Below, piece by piece: positions 15,428-22,901 of a stretch of DNA of 36,839 nt. Each line of letters begins with the position of its first letter. Position 1 is the first letter of the stretch. A program made the position numbers and the translations under genes. The stretch is from a bacterium (GTDB lineage Bacteria > Bacillota > Clostridia > Lachnospirales > Lachnospiraceae). The stretch spans positions 1 through 36,839 of the forward strand of contig JAUNGE010000035.1 in the NCBI GenBank assembly GCA_030524675.1, given 5' to 3'. A model generated the notes under the pieces. That model made no database searches. It was not told the origin of the DNA and saw only the letters and a list, made by a program, of their open reading frames with translations.

Positions 15428-16597
15428 ATGGAGAACAAAGAGAAAAAGTTTGATTTTGAGACGATTGCAGATTCCATTGATTTTGGATTCGGAACAGAGT
15501 TTTCCCTAGAACATACGGTGATGGCAGGCGCGCAGCTCCATGTGAAGACAGCGCCGAGTATTATAAAGGCATTGGTGGGAGTGTCCGAGAGCGGACTGTA
15601 CGGCTGGACGCCTTCCAATGAGACACAGTATATCCAGGCAATCGTGAACTGGATGAGCGAAATAAGACACTGGGAGATTCAGAAGGAGTGGATTGTGCCG
15701 TCCTATGGAATTTTACAGGCTATATGTGCCTCGATTCGAGCATTCACGAATCCTGGGGATGGCATCATTGTGCAGCAGCCGGTCTATCTGCTGTATGCGC
15801 GGGCTATCCGAAACTGCGGCAGAAAGCTGGTGGACAGCCCTCTGCTGTGCAGGGATGGATACTATGAGATGGATTTTGAAAGTCTGGAAGAGCAGATGAG
15901 AAAACCGGAAAATCGGCTGATGCTTCTGTGTAATCCGCACAATCCCACGATGGACGTCTGGGAGAAGAAAGATTTGCAGAAGGTGGCTGCTCTCGCTGCA
16001 AAATACCATGTGATTGTGGTGGTGGATGAAATTTTTGCGGAACATGTCTGGGAGGAAGGGTTGATGGTGCCGTATGGGGCGCTGGAAGAGGGCAGAGAAA
16101 ACTGCATTATCTGTACCAGCCTTGGAAAGGCGTTTAATTTCACAGGAACGAGCCATTCCAATATCATTATCCCAAACAGGGCCATTCGTGAGGCATATAT
16201 CACACAGAGGGACAGCGACCATTATGGCAGTCTGAGTCCGTTTATGCGGGCAGCTCTTCTTGGCGCATATTCCAAGGAAGGCAAAGAGTGGATTGATGCG
16301 CTGATGGAGTTTGGCCGTGAAAATGAGGCGCTTGTCCGCACCTTTTTTGCCGAGAATTTTCCTCAGATAAAAGTATATCGCCATCGTGCAGGGACGCTTC
16401 TGTGGGTGGATTACAGGGGGCTTGGCATGACAGAGGAGGAAGTGGCGGCGTGGTTTGAGAGAGCTGGAGTCGAGCCGGACTTGGGAAGCAAGTACGGCGA
16501 AGCCGGAACTGGATTTTTGCGCCTGCAGATTGGTATGCCCAGATGTGAGCTTCAGGGAGCATTAGAGCGGCTGCGCCAGCAGAGCAGTATAGGATAG
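15428..16597 (+). CDS. patB: PatB/MalY-type PLP aminotransferase / cysteine-S-conjugate beta-lyase
   Basis: A 389-residue fold-type I PLP enzyme of the MalY/PatB subgroup. Members cleave C-S bonds of cystathionine or cysteine S-conjugates to pyruvate, ammonia and a thiol, or act as aminotransferases. Visible features are the early GLYGWTPSNETQYIQAI segment, the CNPHNPTM phosphate-site motif near 168-175, Asp200 in VVVDEIFAEHVW and the Schiff-base Lys234 in SLGKAFNFTGT. The start lies four bases after the deacylase stop and uses AGGTAAGGG within it, so translation is coupled. It is the last gene before a strong terminator. Following an N-acyl deacylase, a lyase step on a released cysteine-type conjugate is plausible (inference). 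Confidence 0.87.
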   Translation: MENKEKKFDFETIADSIDFGFGTEFSLEHTVMAGAQLHVKTAPSIIKALVGVSESGLYGWTPSNETQYIQAIVNWMSEIRHWEIQKEWIVPSYGILQAICASIRAFTNPGDGIIVQQPVYLLYARAIRNCGRKLVDSPLLCRDGYYEMDFESLEEQMRKPENRLMLLCNPHNPTMDVWEKKDLQKVAALAAKYHVIVVVDEIFAEHVWEEGLMVPYGALEEGRENCIICTSLGKAFNFTGTSHSNIIIPNRAIREAYITQRDSDHYGSLSPFMRAALLGAYSKEGKEWIDALMEFGRENEALVRTFFAENFPQIKVYRHRAGTLLWVDYRGLGMTEEEVAAWFERAGVEPDLGSKYGEAGTGFLRLQIGMPRCELQGALERLRQQSSIG

Positions 16598-16649
16598 AAC
16601 ATAAAAAATAAAGAATCAAAATAGAGAGACAAAATAGAAAAAGGAAGAG

Positions 16650-16701
16650 GCAGGATAGTGTCTGAGAACAGAGATGTTCTTGGATGCCATCCTGCTTTTT
16701 T
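16650..16701 (+). terminator. rho-independent terminator of the D-amino-acid operon
   Basis: GCAGGAT at 16650-16656 pairs with ATCCTGC at 16689-16695. An inner perfect AGAACA-GAGA-TGTTCT hairpin at 16665-16680 caps the stem through G-U tolerant pairing, and six T residues follow at 16696-16701. It lies about 50 bases after the PatB stop codon. Confidence 0.85.
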
Positions 16702-16755
16702 GGTCTCTCCAAAAACATCTTTTCCCATTGATTGTGGTAGACCGAAAAGGTTCAC

Positions 16756-16776
16756 AAAAAAGTTTCGTAAAGTTTC
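16756..16776 (-). promoter_or_regulatory. distal LacI-type operator (GAAACTNNNCGAAA) before the maltodextrin genes
   Basis: Read on the - strand the site is GAAACTTTACGAAAC followed by TTTTTT. It matches the proximal site at 17025-17045 at 18 of 21 positions but in opposite orientation, about 270 bp away. The spacing would allow a looped repressor complex. Confidence 0.6.
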
Positions 16777-16985
16777 TTTGAGGCTCCTAAAACAGAAAAG
16801 GGACTGCGATTTTATCTGACTTTAGAAGGAGTATCTCTAAAAATTTCACAAAAAGGCATGACAATATACAAAAAATATAAGAAAAACATAAAAATTTCGG
16901 AATGTTTCTTGAAGAGCTCATGGACACAATGAACAGCAATTCTGCGAAAAATCACAAAAAATCTACAAAAAATAATAAAAATGGC

Positions 16986-17014
16986 TTGACATTTTGAAAA
17001 AGTAAGAGTAAATA
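16986..17014 (+). promoter_or_regulatory. sigma-A promoter of the maltodextrin transporter operon
   Basis: A perfect TTGACA at 16986-16991 is followed at 17-bp spacing by TAAATA (17009-17014). An alternative TATAAA lies at 17013-17018 with overlong spacing. The modest -10 is offset by the perfect -35. Transcription would start inside or just before the operator at 17025. Confidence 0.6.
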
Positions 17015-17024
17015 TAAAACTATA

Positions 17025-17045
17025 GAAACTAAGCGAAACTTTTTT
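17025..17045 (+). promoter_or_regulatory. proximal LacI-type operator overlapping the transcription start
   Basis: GAAACTAAGCGAAAC at 17025-17039, followed by TTTTTT, lies immediately downstream of the -10 box. A bound repressor would block initiation there. It shares GAAACTNNNCGAAA with the sites at 16756 and 22772. Confidence 0.65.
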
Positions 17046-17064
17046 AGGGAAGGGAAGAAAGACG

Positions 17065-18306
17065 ATGAAAAAGAAGGTAGCAATTCTCATGACTGCGATG
17101 ATGGGGCTCTTGGCTCTGAGTGGGTGCGGCAGTTCTGGTTCATCACAGGCACAAGTAGGGGGGGTTCAAAATGTTCGATTGATGGTGTGGGCGCCCTCCG
17201 AGGACCAGTCAAAGGACAGCGGGCAGTGGCTTCAAAAATGCTGTGAGGCGTTTGCCGAGCAGCATCCGGAGTACAACATCCATTTTGTGTATGGTGTGGC
17301 GGATGAGGCGACTGCTGCGACTCAGGTGGCGCAGGACCCTGAGGCGAGTGCAGACGTATTTATGTTTGCAAATGACAACCTCACCGTGCTGACTGATGCG
17401 AAAGCGGCAGCAAAATTCGGCGGCATCTACGAAGAACAGATTATGTCAACAAACTCACAGACCGTTACAGATTCGGTCAGAGCAGACGGGTATCTGTACG
17501 GTGTTCCGTTCACCACGAACACCTGGTATATGTACTATGATAAGAGTGTGTTCTCTGAGGAAGATGTGAAAAATTTGGACACGATGCTGGAAAAGGGCGT
17601 GGTTTCATTCCCGTTCACAAACTCTTGGTATCTGCCGTCCTTCTATGTTGGAAACGGCTGTACCTTGTTTGAGGACGGAACGGTGGAGGAAGCCGGTGTG
17701 GACTTTGCCGGAGAGAAAGCGGAGGTTGTGACAGATTATCTGATTGACTTGATGAATCATCCGAATTTTGTGGTGGATGCGGACGGTTCTGGTATCGCGG
17801 GCCTGCGCGACGGCAGTATTCATGCGATGTTTACTGGTTCTTGGGATGCGGCCAGCATCAAGGAAATTTTGGGAGAGAATATGGGCGTGACCTCTCTTCC
17901 TACCTACACCTTAAACGGCGAGGAAAAGCAGATGATGGCATATGCAGGTTCCAAGGCAATCGGCGTGAATGCGACGTCCGACCATATGGTGGCTGCAGTA
18001 CAGCTGGCTGTCTATCTTGGCTCTGCCGAGGCGCAGAAACTGCACTATGACCTGAGAAATGTAGTGCCGTGCAATACCGAGCTGCTGCAGGACCCGAGCA
18101 TTTCATCTGATATGTTGGTAATGGCGCAGAACGATACCTTTGACCGCACATCCATCCTGCAGCCGTTCGTGAGCGCGATGGCAAACTGCTGGACGCCAGT
18201 AGAAAATATGGGAAAAGGTATCCGCAACAAGACTGTGACGCATGAGAACTCGAAAGAGCAGACACAGGCCATGAACGATGCGATGAACAGCAACGGTATC
18301 AGCTGA
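17065..18306 (+). CDS. mdxE: maltodextrin-type ABC transporter solute-binding lipoprotein
   Basis: A 413-residue family 1 extracellular solute-binding protein, anchored as a lipoprotein. The signal peptide ends in LSGC with Cys21, followed by a short Ser/Gly linker. The mature part has the maltose/maltodextrin-binding layout: VRLMVWAPSEDQ near the N-terminus, GVADEATAATQVAQDPEASADVFMFANDNL in the first lobe and PFTTNTWYMYYDKSVF in the hinge region. Aromatic residues such as YLPSFYVGNG could stack on sugar. The maltodextrin assignment rests mainly on the neighbouring MdxF/MdxG-type permeases, the LacI repressor and the alpha-glucan enzymes. The promoter and two operators upstream indicate repression without substrate. 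Confidence 0.88.
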   Translation: MKKKVAILMTAMMGLLALSGCGSSGSSQAQVGGVQNVRLMVWAPSEDQSKDSGQWLQKCCEAFAEQHPEYNIHFVYGVADEATAATQVAQDPEASADVFMFANDNLTVLTDAKAAAKFGGIYEEQIMSTNSQTVTDSVRADGYLYGVPFTTNTWYMYYDKSVFSEEDVKNLDTMLEKGVVSFPFTNSWYLPSFYVGNGCTLFEDGTVEEAGVDFAGEKAEVVTDYLIDLMNHPNFVVDADGSGIAGLRDGSIHAMFTGSWDAASIKEILGENMGVTSLPTYTLNGEEKQMMAYAGSKAIGVNATSDHMVAAVQLAVYLGSAEAQKLHYDLRNVVPCNTELLQDPSISSDMLVMAQNDTFDRTSILQPFVSAMANCWTPVENMGKGIRNKTVTHENSKEQTQAMNDAMNSNGIS

Positions 18307-18352
18307 GAGAATAAGATAACAGAATAAGATGATAGATTGGTGAGGTAAAAAT

Positions 18353-19732
18353 ATGGGATTCTTGAAAAAAAGAGTGAATAATTTTCCGACTCCCTATACG
18401 GTAAAAGCCGCAGCCACACAGGGAGGAAACGAGACAAAGCTTTCCATGCTGGTGATGGGATTTGGAAATATGGTACATAAACAGACTATCAAAGGTCTGC
18501 TGTATCTGGCAGTGGAAGTATTGTACCTTTTATTTATGATAACGAATGGACTGCACTGCCTGTCTATGCTGCCGTCTTTGGGAAGTGTCCCACAGCAGGA
18601 AGTCTGGAATGAGGCGCTTCAGATTTATGAGTATACACAGGGCGATAATTCTGTCCTGATTCTGCTGTACGGCGTAGCAACAGTGCTGCTGACAGCTCTG
18701 ATGGTGTGGTTTTGGTGTGAGGCATTAAAGAGTGCATACAAGGCAGAATGTCTGGACAAAGAAGGAAAACATGTCAATACATTCAAAGAAGATTTGAAAA
18801 CACTTCTGCATGAAAATATCCAGAAGCTGCTTATGACGCCGTCCCTCGTCTTTATCTTCGGCCTGACTGTGCTGCCGCTGATTTTCATGATCTGCATGGC
18901 GTTCACGAACTACAGCAAGATAGGAAACCATCTAGTTTTATTTGACTGGGTGGGACTGGACAATTTTAAGACACTGTTTGACTCCTCCAGTGTTCTGGGA
19001 GGTACTTTCTGGTCCGTTCTTGGATGGACTTTAATCTGGGCATTTTTTGCCACATTTACGAACTATATTTTTGGTATGATGTTGGCGATGATAATCAACC
19101 GCAAGGACACAAGGGCAAAAGGATTCTGGCGTTTCTGTTTTGTGCTGTCCTGTGCCGTGCCGTCCTTTGTATCCCTGTTGATTATGAGAACGATGCTGCA
19201 GCCAAATGGCGCCGTGAATGTGCTGCTGCGCCAGCTGGGATGGATTTCCGCAGACACTGCCCTGCCGTTTTTCACCAATCCGACCTGGGCGAGAGTGACT
19301 GTCATTGTCATCAATATCTGGGTAGGTGTTCCGTATACTCTGCTGCAGCTGACTGGCGTGCTCCAGAACATTCCTGGAGAGCTGTATGAGGCGGCGAGAG
19401 TGGACGGCGCGAATGCGATTCAGATTTTCTTTAAGATTACCCTGCCATATATGCTGTTTATCACAACGCCGTACCTGATTTCTACTTTTACTGGAAATGT
19501 AAACAACTTCAACATTATCTACCTGCTCTCAGGCGGCGATCCTGTGACAGACCTAGCGTCCACAGCAGGAAAGACGGACCTTCTGGTAACGTGGCTCTAC
19601 AAGCTGACGATTGACAAACAGTACTACAATATCGGTGCAGTAATCGGTATTCTGACCTTTATTATTCTGGCAGTCGGAGCACTGTTTACCTACCAGAACA
19701 GCAAGTCCTATAAGGAAGAGGAGGGATTTTAG
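18353..19732 (+). CDS. mdxF: maltodextrin ABC transporter permease, MdxF/MalF type
   Basis: A 459-residue membrane subunit. Before the usual binding-protein-dependent transport domain it has an extra N-terminal region with two to three hydrophobic segments (about 45-75 and 95-125), as in Bacillus MdxF/AmyC-type proteins. The coupling helix motif is ELYEAARVDGANAIQIFFKITLPYM in the C-terminal half. It starts 46 bases after the binding protein with GTGAGGT as ribosome site, and two bases separate its stop from the next ATG. It forms the translocation pore with MdxG. Confidence 0.9.
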   Translation: MGFLKKRVNNFPTPYTVKAAATQGGNETKLSMLVMGFGNMVHKQTIKGLLYLAVEVLYLLFMITNGLHCLSMLPSLGSVPQQEVWNEALQIYEYTQGDNSVLILLYGVATVLLTALMVWFWCEALKSAYKAECLDKEGKHVNTFKEDLKTLLHENIQKLLMTPSLVFIFGLTVLPLIFMICMAFTNYSKIGNHLVLFDWVGLDNFKTLFDSSSVLGGTFWSVLGWTLIWAFFATFTNYIFGMMLAMIINRKDTRAKGFWRFCFVLSCAVPSFVSLLIMRTMLQPNGAVNVLLRQLGWISADTALPFFTNPTWARVTVIVINIWVGVPYTLLQLTGVLQNIPGELYEAARVDGANAIQIFFKITLPYMLFITTPYLISTFTGNVNNFNIIYLLSGGDPVTDLASTAGKTDLLVTWLYKLTIDKQYYNIGAVIGILTFIILAVGALFTYQNSKSYKEEEGF

Positions 19733-19734
19733 AG

Positions 19735-20610
19735 ATGGCAGCAGCAAAGAGACAACGATCAGCAAAACGCACCAAGATGATAAACAACACCATCGTACAT
19801 GTGGTACTGGCAATCCTGGCTATGATATGGGTATTCCCGATTCTCTGGGTCGTGCTCACCAGTTTCCGCGCAGAGAAAGGTTCCTATGTATCTACCTTCC
19901 TGCCGCAGAGTTACACAATCGCAAACTATGCCAGACTGTTTTCTGACACGACAATCCTGAATTTCCCGAGAATGTTTGCAAACACATTGTTTATTGCAAT
20001 CTGTTCCTGTATTTTATCGACATTTTATGTTCTGTCGGTATCCTACTGCTTATCCAGACTGCGCTTTAAACTCAGAAAACCGTACATGAACATGGCAATG
20101 ATTCTGGGATTGTTCCCTGGATTTATGTCCATGGTAGCAGTGTACTTTATCCTGAAAGCACTGGGACTTTCCGAAGGCGGGTTGATTCGTCTGGCACTGA
20201 TTTTGTGTTACTCCGGCGGCGCAGGGTTGGGATTTCAGATTGCGAAGGGATTCTTTGACACGATTCCGCTAGCAATCGACGAGGCAGCGCTGATTGACGG
20301 CTGCACACGCTGGCAGATTTTTACGAGAATCACGCTGCCTCTGAGCAAACCTGTGATTGTCTATACCGTTCTGACATCCTTCATCGGACCGTGGGTGGAC
20401 TTCATCTTTGCAAAGGTTATCTGCCGCGCCAATGCCGACTACTATACCGTTGCAATCGGATTGTGGAGAATGTTGGAAAAAGAGTATATTGACAGCTGGT
20501 ATACCTGTTTCGCAGCGGGCGCTGTGCTGATTTCCATTCCGATTGCGATACTGTTTATGTTCCTGCAAAGATATTATGTTGATGGCATGTCAGGTGCTGT
20601 AAAGGGCTAA
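19735..20610 (+). CDS. mdxG: maltodextrin ABC transporter permease, MdxG/MalG type
   Basis: The 291-residue second permease, with a basic N-terminus (AAAKRQRSAKRTK), six predicted membrane segments and the coupling loop AIDEAALIDGCTRWQIFTRITLPLSKP. The C-terminal MalG-type ending LFMFLQRYYVDGMSGAVKG is conserved. The ribosome site GAGGAGGG lies in the end of mdxF, so the two are coupled. No ATP-hydrolysing subunit follows it; a shared MsmX-type ATPase elsewhere in the genome would have to energise it (inference from the family). Confidence 0.9.
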   Translation: MAAAKRQRSAKRTKMINNTIVHVVLAILAMIWVFPILWVVLTSFRAEKGSYVSTFLPQSYTIANYARLFSDTTILNFPRMFANTLFIAICSCILSTFYVLSVSYCLSRLRFKLRKPYMNMAMILGLFPGFMSMVAVYFILKALGLSEGGLIRLALILCYSGGAGLGFQIAKGFFDTIPLAIDEAALIDGCTRWQIFTRITLPLSKPVIVYTVLTSFIGPWVDFIFAKVICRANADYYTVAIGLWRMLEKEYIDSWYTCFAAGAVLISIPIAILFMFLQRYYVDGMSGAVKG

Positions 20611-20723
20611 AAAACCCGAAAGAATAGAATAGAAAAAGCAAAAAGAACGGAAAAAAGAGAAAGAACAGAAAATACAGAAAAAGCAAAGAATACGGAGAAA
20701 ACAGGGAAAGGCGGCTGAGAAAA
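20611..20723 (+). repeat. A/G-rich low-complexity spacer with short internal repeats
   Basis: About 110 bases consisting almost only of A and G, with near repeats of AGAAAAAGCAAA and AGAATA/GAACAG units. No terminator hairpin or promoter is obvious in it, so the HAD gene may be transcribed with the transporter. Confidence 0.45.
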
Positions 20724-21545
20724 GTGAGGATAGAACGTACAATGGCAGTGTCCGAGACAGCGAAAGAATATCAAAATTTTGTTTTTGACCTGTACGGGAC
20801 TCTGGTGGATATTCACACGGATGAGGAAAAGCGCCTGGTGTGGGAAAAAATGTGCCTGTTTTATGGATATCACGGCGCGGTCTACACTGCAGATGAGATG
20901 AGAGAGTCCTATGTCCGTCTGGTCCGTGAGCAGGAGAGGCAGATACGCTTTGACATACAGATGGACGGACATGGGAGCGGGAGGAAGGCGCGCTGCAGCC
21001 ATGAGGCGTTTCCAGAAGTGCAGCTGGAAATCATATTTTCAGAGTTGTTCAAAGAAAAAGGAGTGGAGGCGGATGCAGCGCTGGTTCTTCACGCAGGGCA
21101 GTTTTTTCGTGCCCTGTCAACGGAGTATATCCGCCTGTACCAGGGGGTGCCAGAGATGCTGCAGGCACTCAGAAGGATGGGAAAACGAATGTATCTGCTG
21201 ACCAACGCACAGAGAGTATTTACAGAGTATGAGCTGAAGTTTCTGGACATTGCCAGATATTTTGACGGTATTTTGATTTCTTCTGATTATGGAGTAAAAA
21301 AGCCGGATGTCAGGTTCTTTGAATGTCTGCTGAACCAGTATCATCTGGAACCGGATACCTGTATTATGATAGGAAATGACGGAACCAGCGATGTCGCAGG
21401 CGCAAAAACTGTTGGGATGGATACGTTCTATCTTCATTCCAACCTCTCGCCACAGGAGACAGGAGTGAAGGCTACGTATGTCCAGGATGAGATGAATATA
21501 GAGCTGCTTTGCAGAAGACTTGGCATAGACATCACTGTGGCATGA
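20724..21545 (+). CDS. HAD-superfamily hydrolase (YjjG/haloacid dehalogenase-like phosphatase)
   Basis: The protein has about 267-273 residues and a HAD fold: motif I FDLYGTLVD with the nucleophile Asp, motif II LLTNAQ, motif III Lys in KKPDVRFF, and motif IV GNDGTSDVAGA. The cap insertion between motifs I and II is long (about 130 residues) and helical, as in subfamily I enzymes. It likely dephosphorylates a small phosphorylated metabolite such as a sugar phosphate. The location after a maltodextrin importer suggests sugar-phosphate housekeeping, but this is inference. The start is uncertain: GTG at 20724 has a poorly placed AAAGG, while ATG at 20742 is 11 bases after GAGGA. It ends before a terminator shared with the end of lacI. 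Confidence 0.85.
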   Translation: MRIERTMAVSETAKEYQNFVFDLYGTLVDIHTDEEKRLVWEKMCLFYGYHGAVYTADEMRESYVRLVREQERQIRFDIQMDGHGSGRKARCSHEAFPEVQLEIIFSELFKEKGVEADAALVLHAGQFFRALSTEYIRLYQGVPEMLQALRRMGKRMYLLTNAQRVFTEYELKFLDIARYFDGILISSDYGVKKPDVRFFECLLNQYHLEPDTCIMIGNDGTSDVAGAKTVGMDTFYLHSNLSPQETGVKATYVQDEMNIELLCRRLGIDITVA

Positions 21546-21601
21546 AAGCCGATTGCTCTGTGCTTTTGCACGGATGCAATCGCTGCTTGTATGCGTGATT
21601 T

Positions 21602-21656
21602 GAGCTGCCGCAAGAAAGAGAACGGGGAACTCTCATTTTGCAGCAGCTCTATTTTT
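21602..21656 (+). terminator. rho-independent terminator of the HAD gene
   Basis: GAGCTGC at 21602-21608 pairs with GCAGCTC at 21643-21649. Further inner pairing includes AGAG/CTCT, and TATTTTT follows. The right arm and T-tract overlap the last codons of the convergent lacI-type gene. The opposite direction has no T-tract. Confidence 0.75.
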
Positions 21657-22716
21657 CAAGAGAGACAGAACCGGAAGGAACAGAGCCCGAAGGACTAGAG
21701 CTTGAAGCGGCAGGATGCGCCGAAGCGGGAGCGGTTCCGGTTGAATTTCGGATGATAAGCTGGGCATGAAGTTGGAGGCTTCCGATGAGGACATGGTTTC
21801 GCAGACTCTCTAACGCATAATATCCACTTTTTCCAATCTGGATTCGGTCCTGCCGGATGGTAGTCATCGGAGGCGAGGTGTAAGCGCAGATGGGAAGGTC
21901 GTCAAAACCGATAATGCTGACGTCCTCGGGCACGCGGTAGCCCATCTGCTGGCACTGAATCATGGCAGCGTTCGCTATCATATCATGGCTGCACAGGATG
22001 GCCGTAGTGCCAGAGTGCAAGAGTCTTGGTAAATGTCTGTCGATACATTCTGTAATGTAATACGAGCTGCCAGCGCAGGAGGGGTCTGCTCGCAGTCCTT
22101 CTCTGCGCAGTGCCTGAAAGAATGCCTTGTGGCGCACCTGCATGACATAGGAGCCGAGAGCGCCGCTCAGATAGCCGATTCGTTTGTGGCCCAGCTGGTG
22201 CAGGTGGGACACGGCGAGCTCAATACCCTCGGTATTGTCGATTCCTACATGGGCGATGTTCGGATTGGCGCTGATGTAGTTGTCATACAGAACGGTCAGA
22301 GTGCGGCTGGTGCAAAAATCGGTCATCCATGGGGAAGGCAGAGAAAATCCCAGCACGAATGCGCCAAGGTAGTGGTTCTGGAGCATAAAGACATCATAAG
22401 GCGTGTTTCTCTGAAAGTCCTGTGTCACAGGGACGACTTCCACTGTGTAGCCCGCCGGTTCTGCCATCTGCCGAAATCCCAGTATGATATCATATCCCAG
22501 CTGGTGCGGCTCTTTGTACTCAATATTTTCTATCAGAATACAGAGCTTTTTCTCTGCATCTGTCCGCCGCCGCAGCTTTGTGTAGCCCATCTCAACGGCA
22601 GTTTCCAAGATTGTTTTTTGTAGCGCCTCACTGATGTCAGAGGAGCCATTGAGTGCTTTGGATACGGTCCCTTTGGAAACGCCCAGCCTGTCAGCAATAT
22701 CCTGTAGAGTAGCCAT
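21649..22716 (-). CDS. LacI-family repressor of the maltodextrin regulon
   Basis: A 355-residue LacI/GalR-type regulator. The N-terminal helix-turn-helix is canonical (MATLQDIADRLGVSKGTVSKALNG, residues 1-24), followed by the periplasmic-binding-protein-like ligand domain to about residue 325. A low-complexity Ala/Ser/Pro tail of about 25 residues carries PSGS repeats. The start at 22716 is chosen over an ATG six codons upstream because LacI proteins begin here and AAAGGTGA lies 7 bases before it. It sits between the maltodextrin transporter and the alpha-glucan enzyme operon. A shared motif at the transporter promoter and at its own promoter supports control of both plus autoregulation. The inducer is probably maltose or a maltodextrin. 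Confidence 0.9.
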   Translation of the reverse strand: MATLQDIADRLGVSKGTVSKALNGSSDISEALQKTILETAVEMGYTKLRRRTDAEKKLCILIENIEYKEPHQLGYDIILGFRQMAEPAGYTVEVVPVTQDFQRNTPYDVFMLQNHYLGAFVLGFSLPSPWMTDFCTSRTLTVLYDNYISANPNIAHVGIDNTEGIELAVSHLHQLGHKRIGYLSGALGSYVMQVRHKAFFQALRREGLRADPSCAGSSYYITECIDRHLPRLLHSGTTAILCSHDMIANAAMIQCQQMGYRVPEDVSIIGFDDLPICAYTSPPMTTIRQDRIQIGKSGYYALESLRNHVLIGSLQLHAQLIIRNSTGTAPASAHPAASSSSPSGSVPSGSVSLEK

Positions 22717-22763
22717 GTGACATTCACCTTTCATAATCCTGTTATTGTGTGCATACAGCTGTT

Positions 22764-22792
22764 ATTATAACGAAACTGTCCGAAAAAAACAA
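22764..22792 (-). promoter_or_regulatory. promoter of the LacI-type repressor
   Basis: On the - strand a TTGTTT (22792 to 22787) and a perfect TATAAT (22769 to 22764) are separated by 17 bp. The start of transcription falls about 40 bases before the start codon. Confidence 0.7.
22772..22785 (+). promoter_or_regulatory. operator GAAACTGTCCGAAA inside the repressor's promoter
   Basis: The site fits GAAACTNNNCGAAA and lies wholly in the spacer between the -35 and -10 of the lacI-type promoter. This is a classic position for negative autoregulation. Confidence 0.6.
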
Positions 22793-22828
22793 CGAATTTT
22801 TTATAAAAAGATATCAGGGGAACGTACC

Positions 22829-22835
22829 GTTTCGC
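22829..22835 (-). promoter_or_regulatory. possible operator half-site before the pullulanase operon
   Basis: On the - strand GCGAAAC (22835 to 22829, within AGAGCGAAACGG) matches the inner half of the proximal transporter operator. The second half GAAACT is not recognisable. The promoter of the pullulanase operon is not clear; a perfect GGTCAAA/TTTGACC dyad at 22850-22869 lies between this site and the gene. Confidence 0.3.
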
Positions 22836-22849
22836 TCTGGTATCAAAGA

Positions 22850-22869
22850 GGTCAAACTACCTTTTGACC
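22850..22869. promoter_or_regulatory. inverted repeat GGTCAAA-N6-TTTGACC upstream of pulA
   Basis: Perfect 7-bp arms at 22850-22856 and 22863-22869 around CTACCT. There is no T-tract after it, so it is not a terminator. It may be an operator or a leader hairpin 33 bases before the pullulanase start. Confidence 0.4.
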
Positions 22870-22901
22870 CTAACATCATGGCATAGGAGGTCATAAATGA
22901 T

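Larger units (their letters stand above)
16598..17064. promoter_or_regulatory. 467-bp intergenic control region before the maltodextrin transporter
   Basis: No gene is supported here. From left to right it holds the terminator of the upstream operon, a distal LacI-type operator on the - strand, a long A/T-rich stretch, a TTGACA promoter and a proximal operator overlapping the predicted start of transcription. A 92-codon - strand frame at 16812-17090 is rejected because it runs into the transporter gene and lacks a ribosome site. Confidence 0.7.

Noticed and set aside
16812-17090. 92-codon hydrophobic - strand frame upstream of mdxE
   Set aside because: It is Phe/Ile-rich because of A/T-rich DNA, covers the mdxE promoter, operator and signal peptide, and lacks a ribosome site.
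22850-22869. GGTCAAA/TTTGACC hairpin as a terminator
   Set aside because: No T-tract on either strand and it lies between a promoter region and a start codon.
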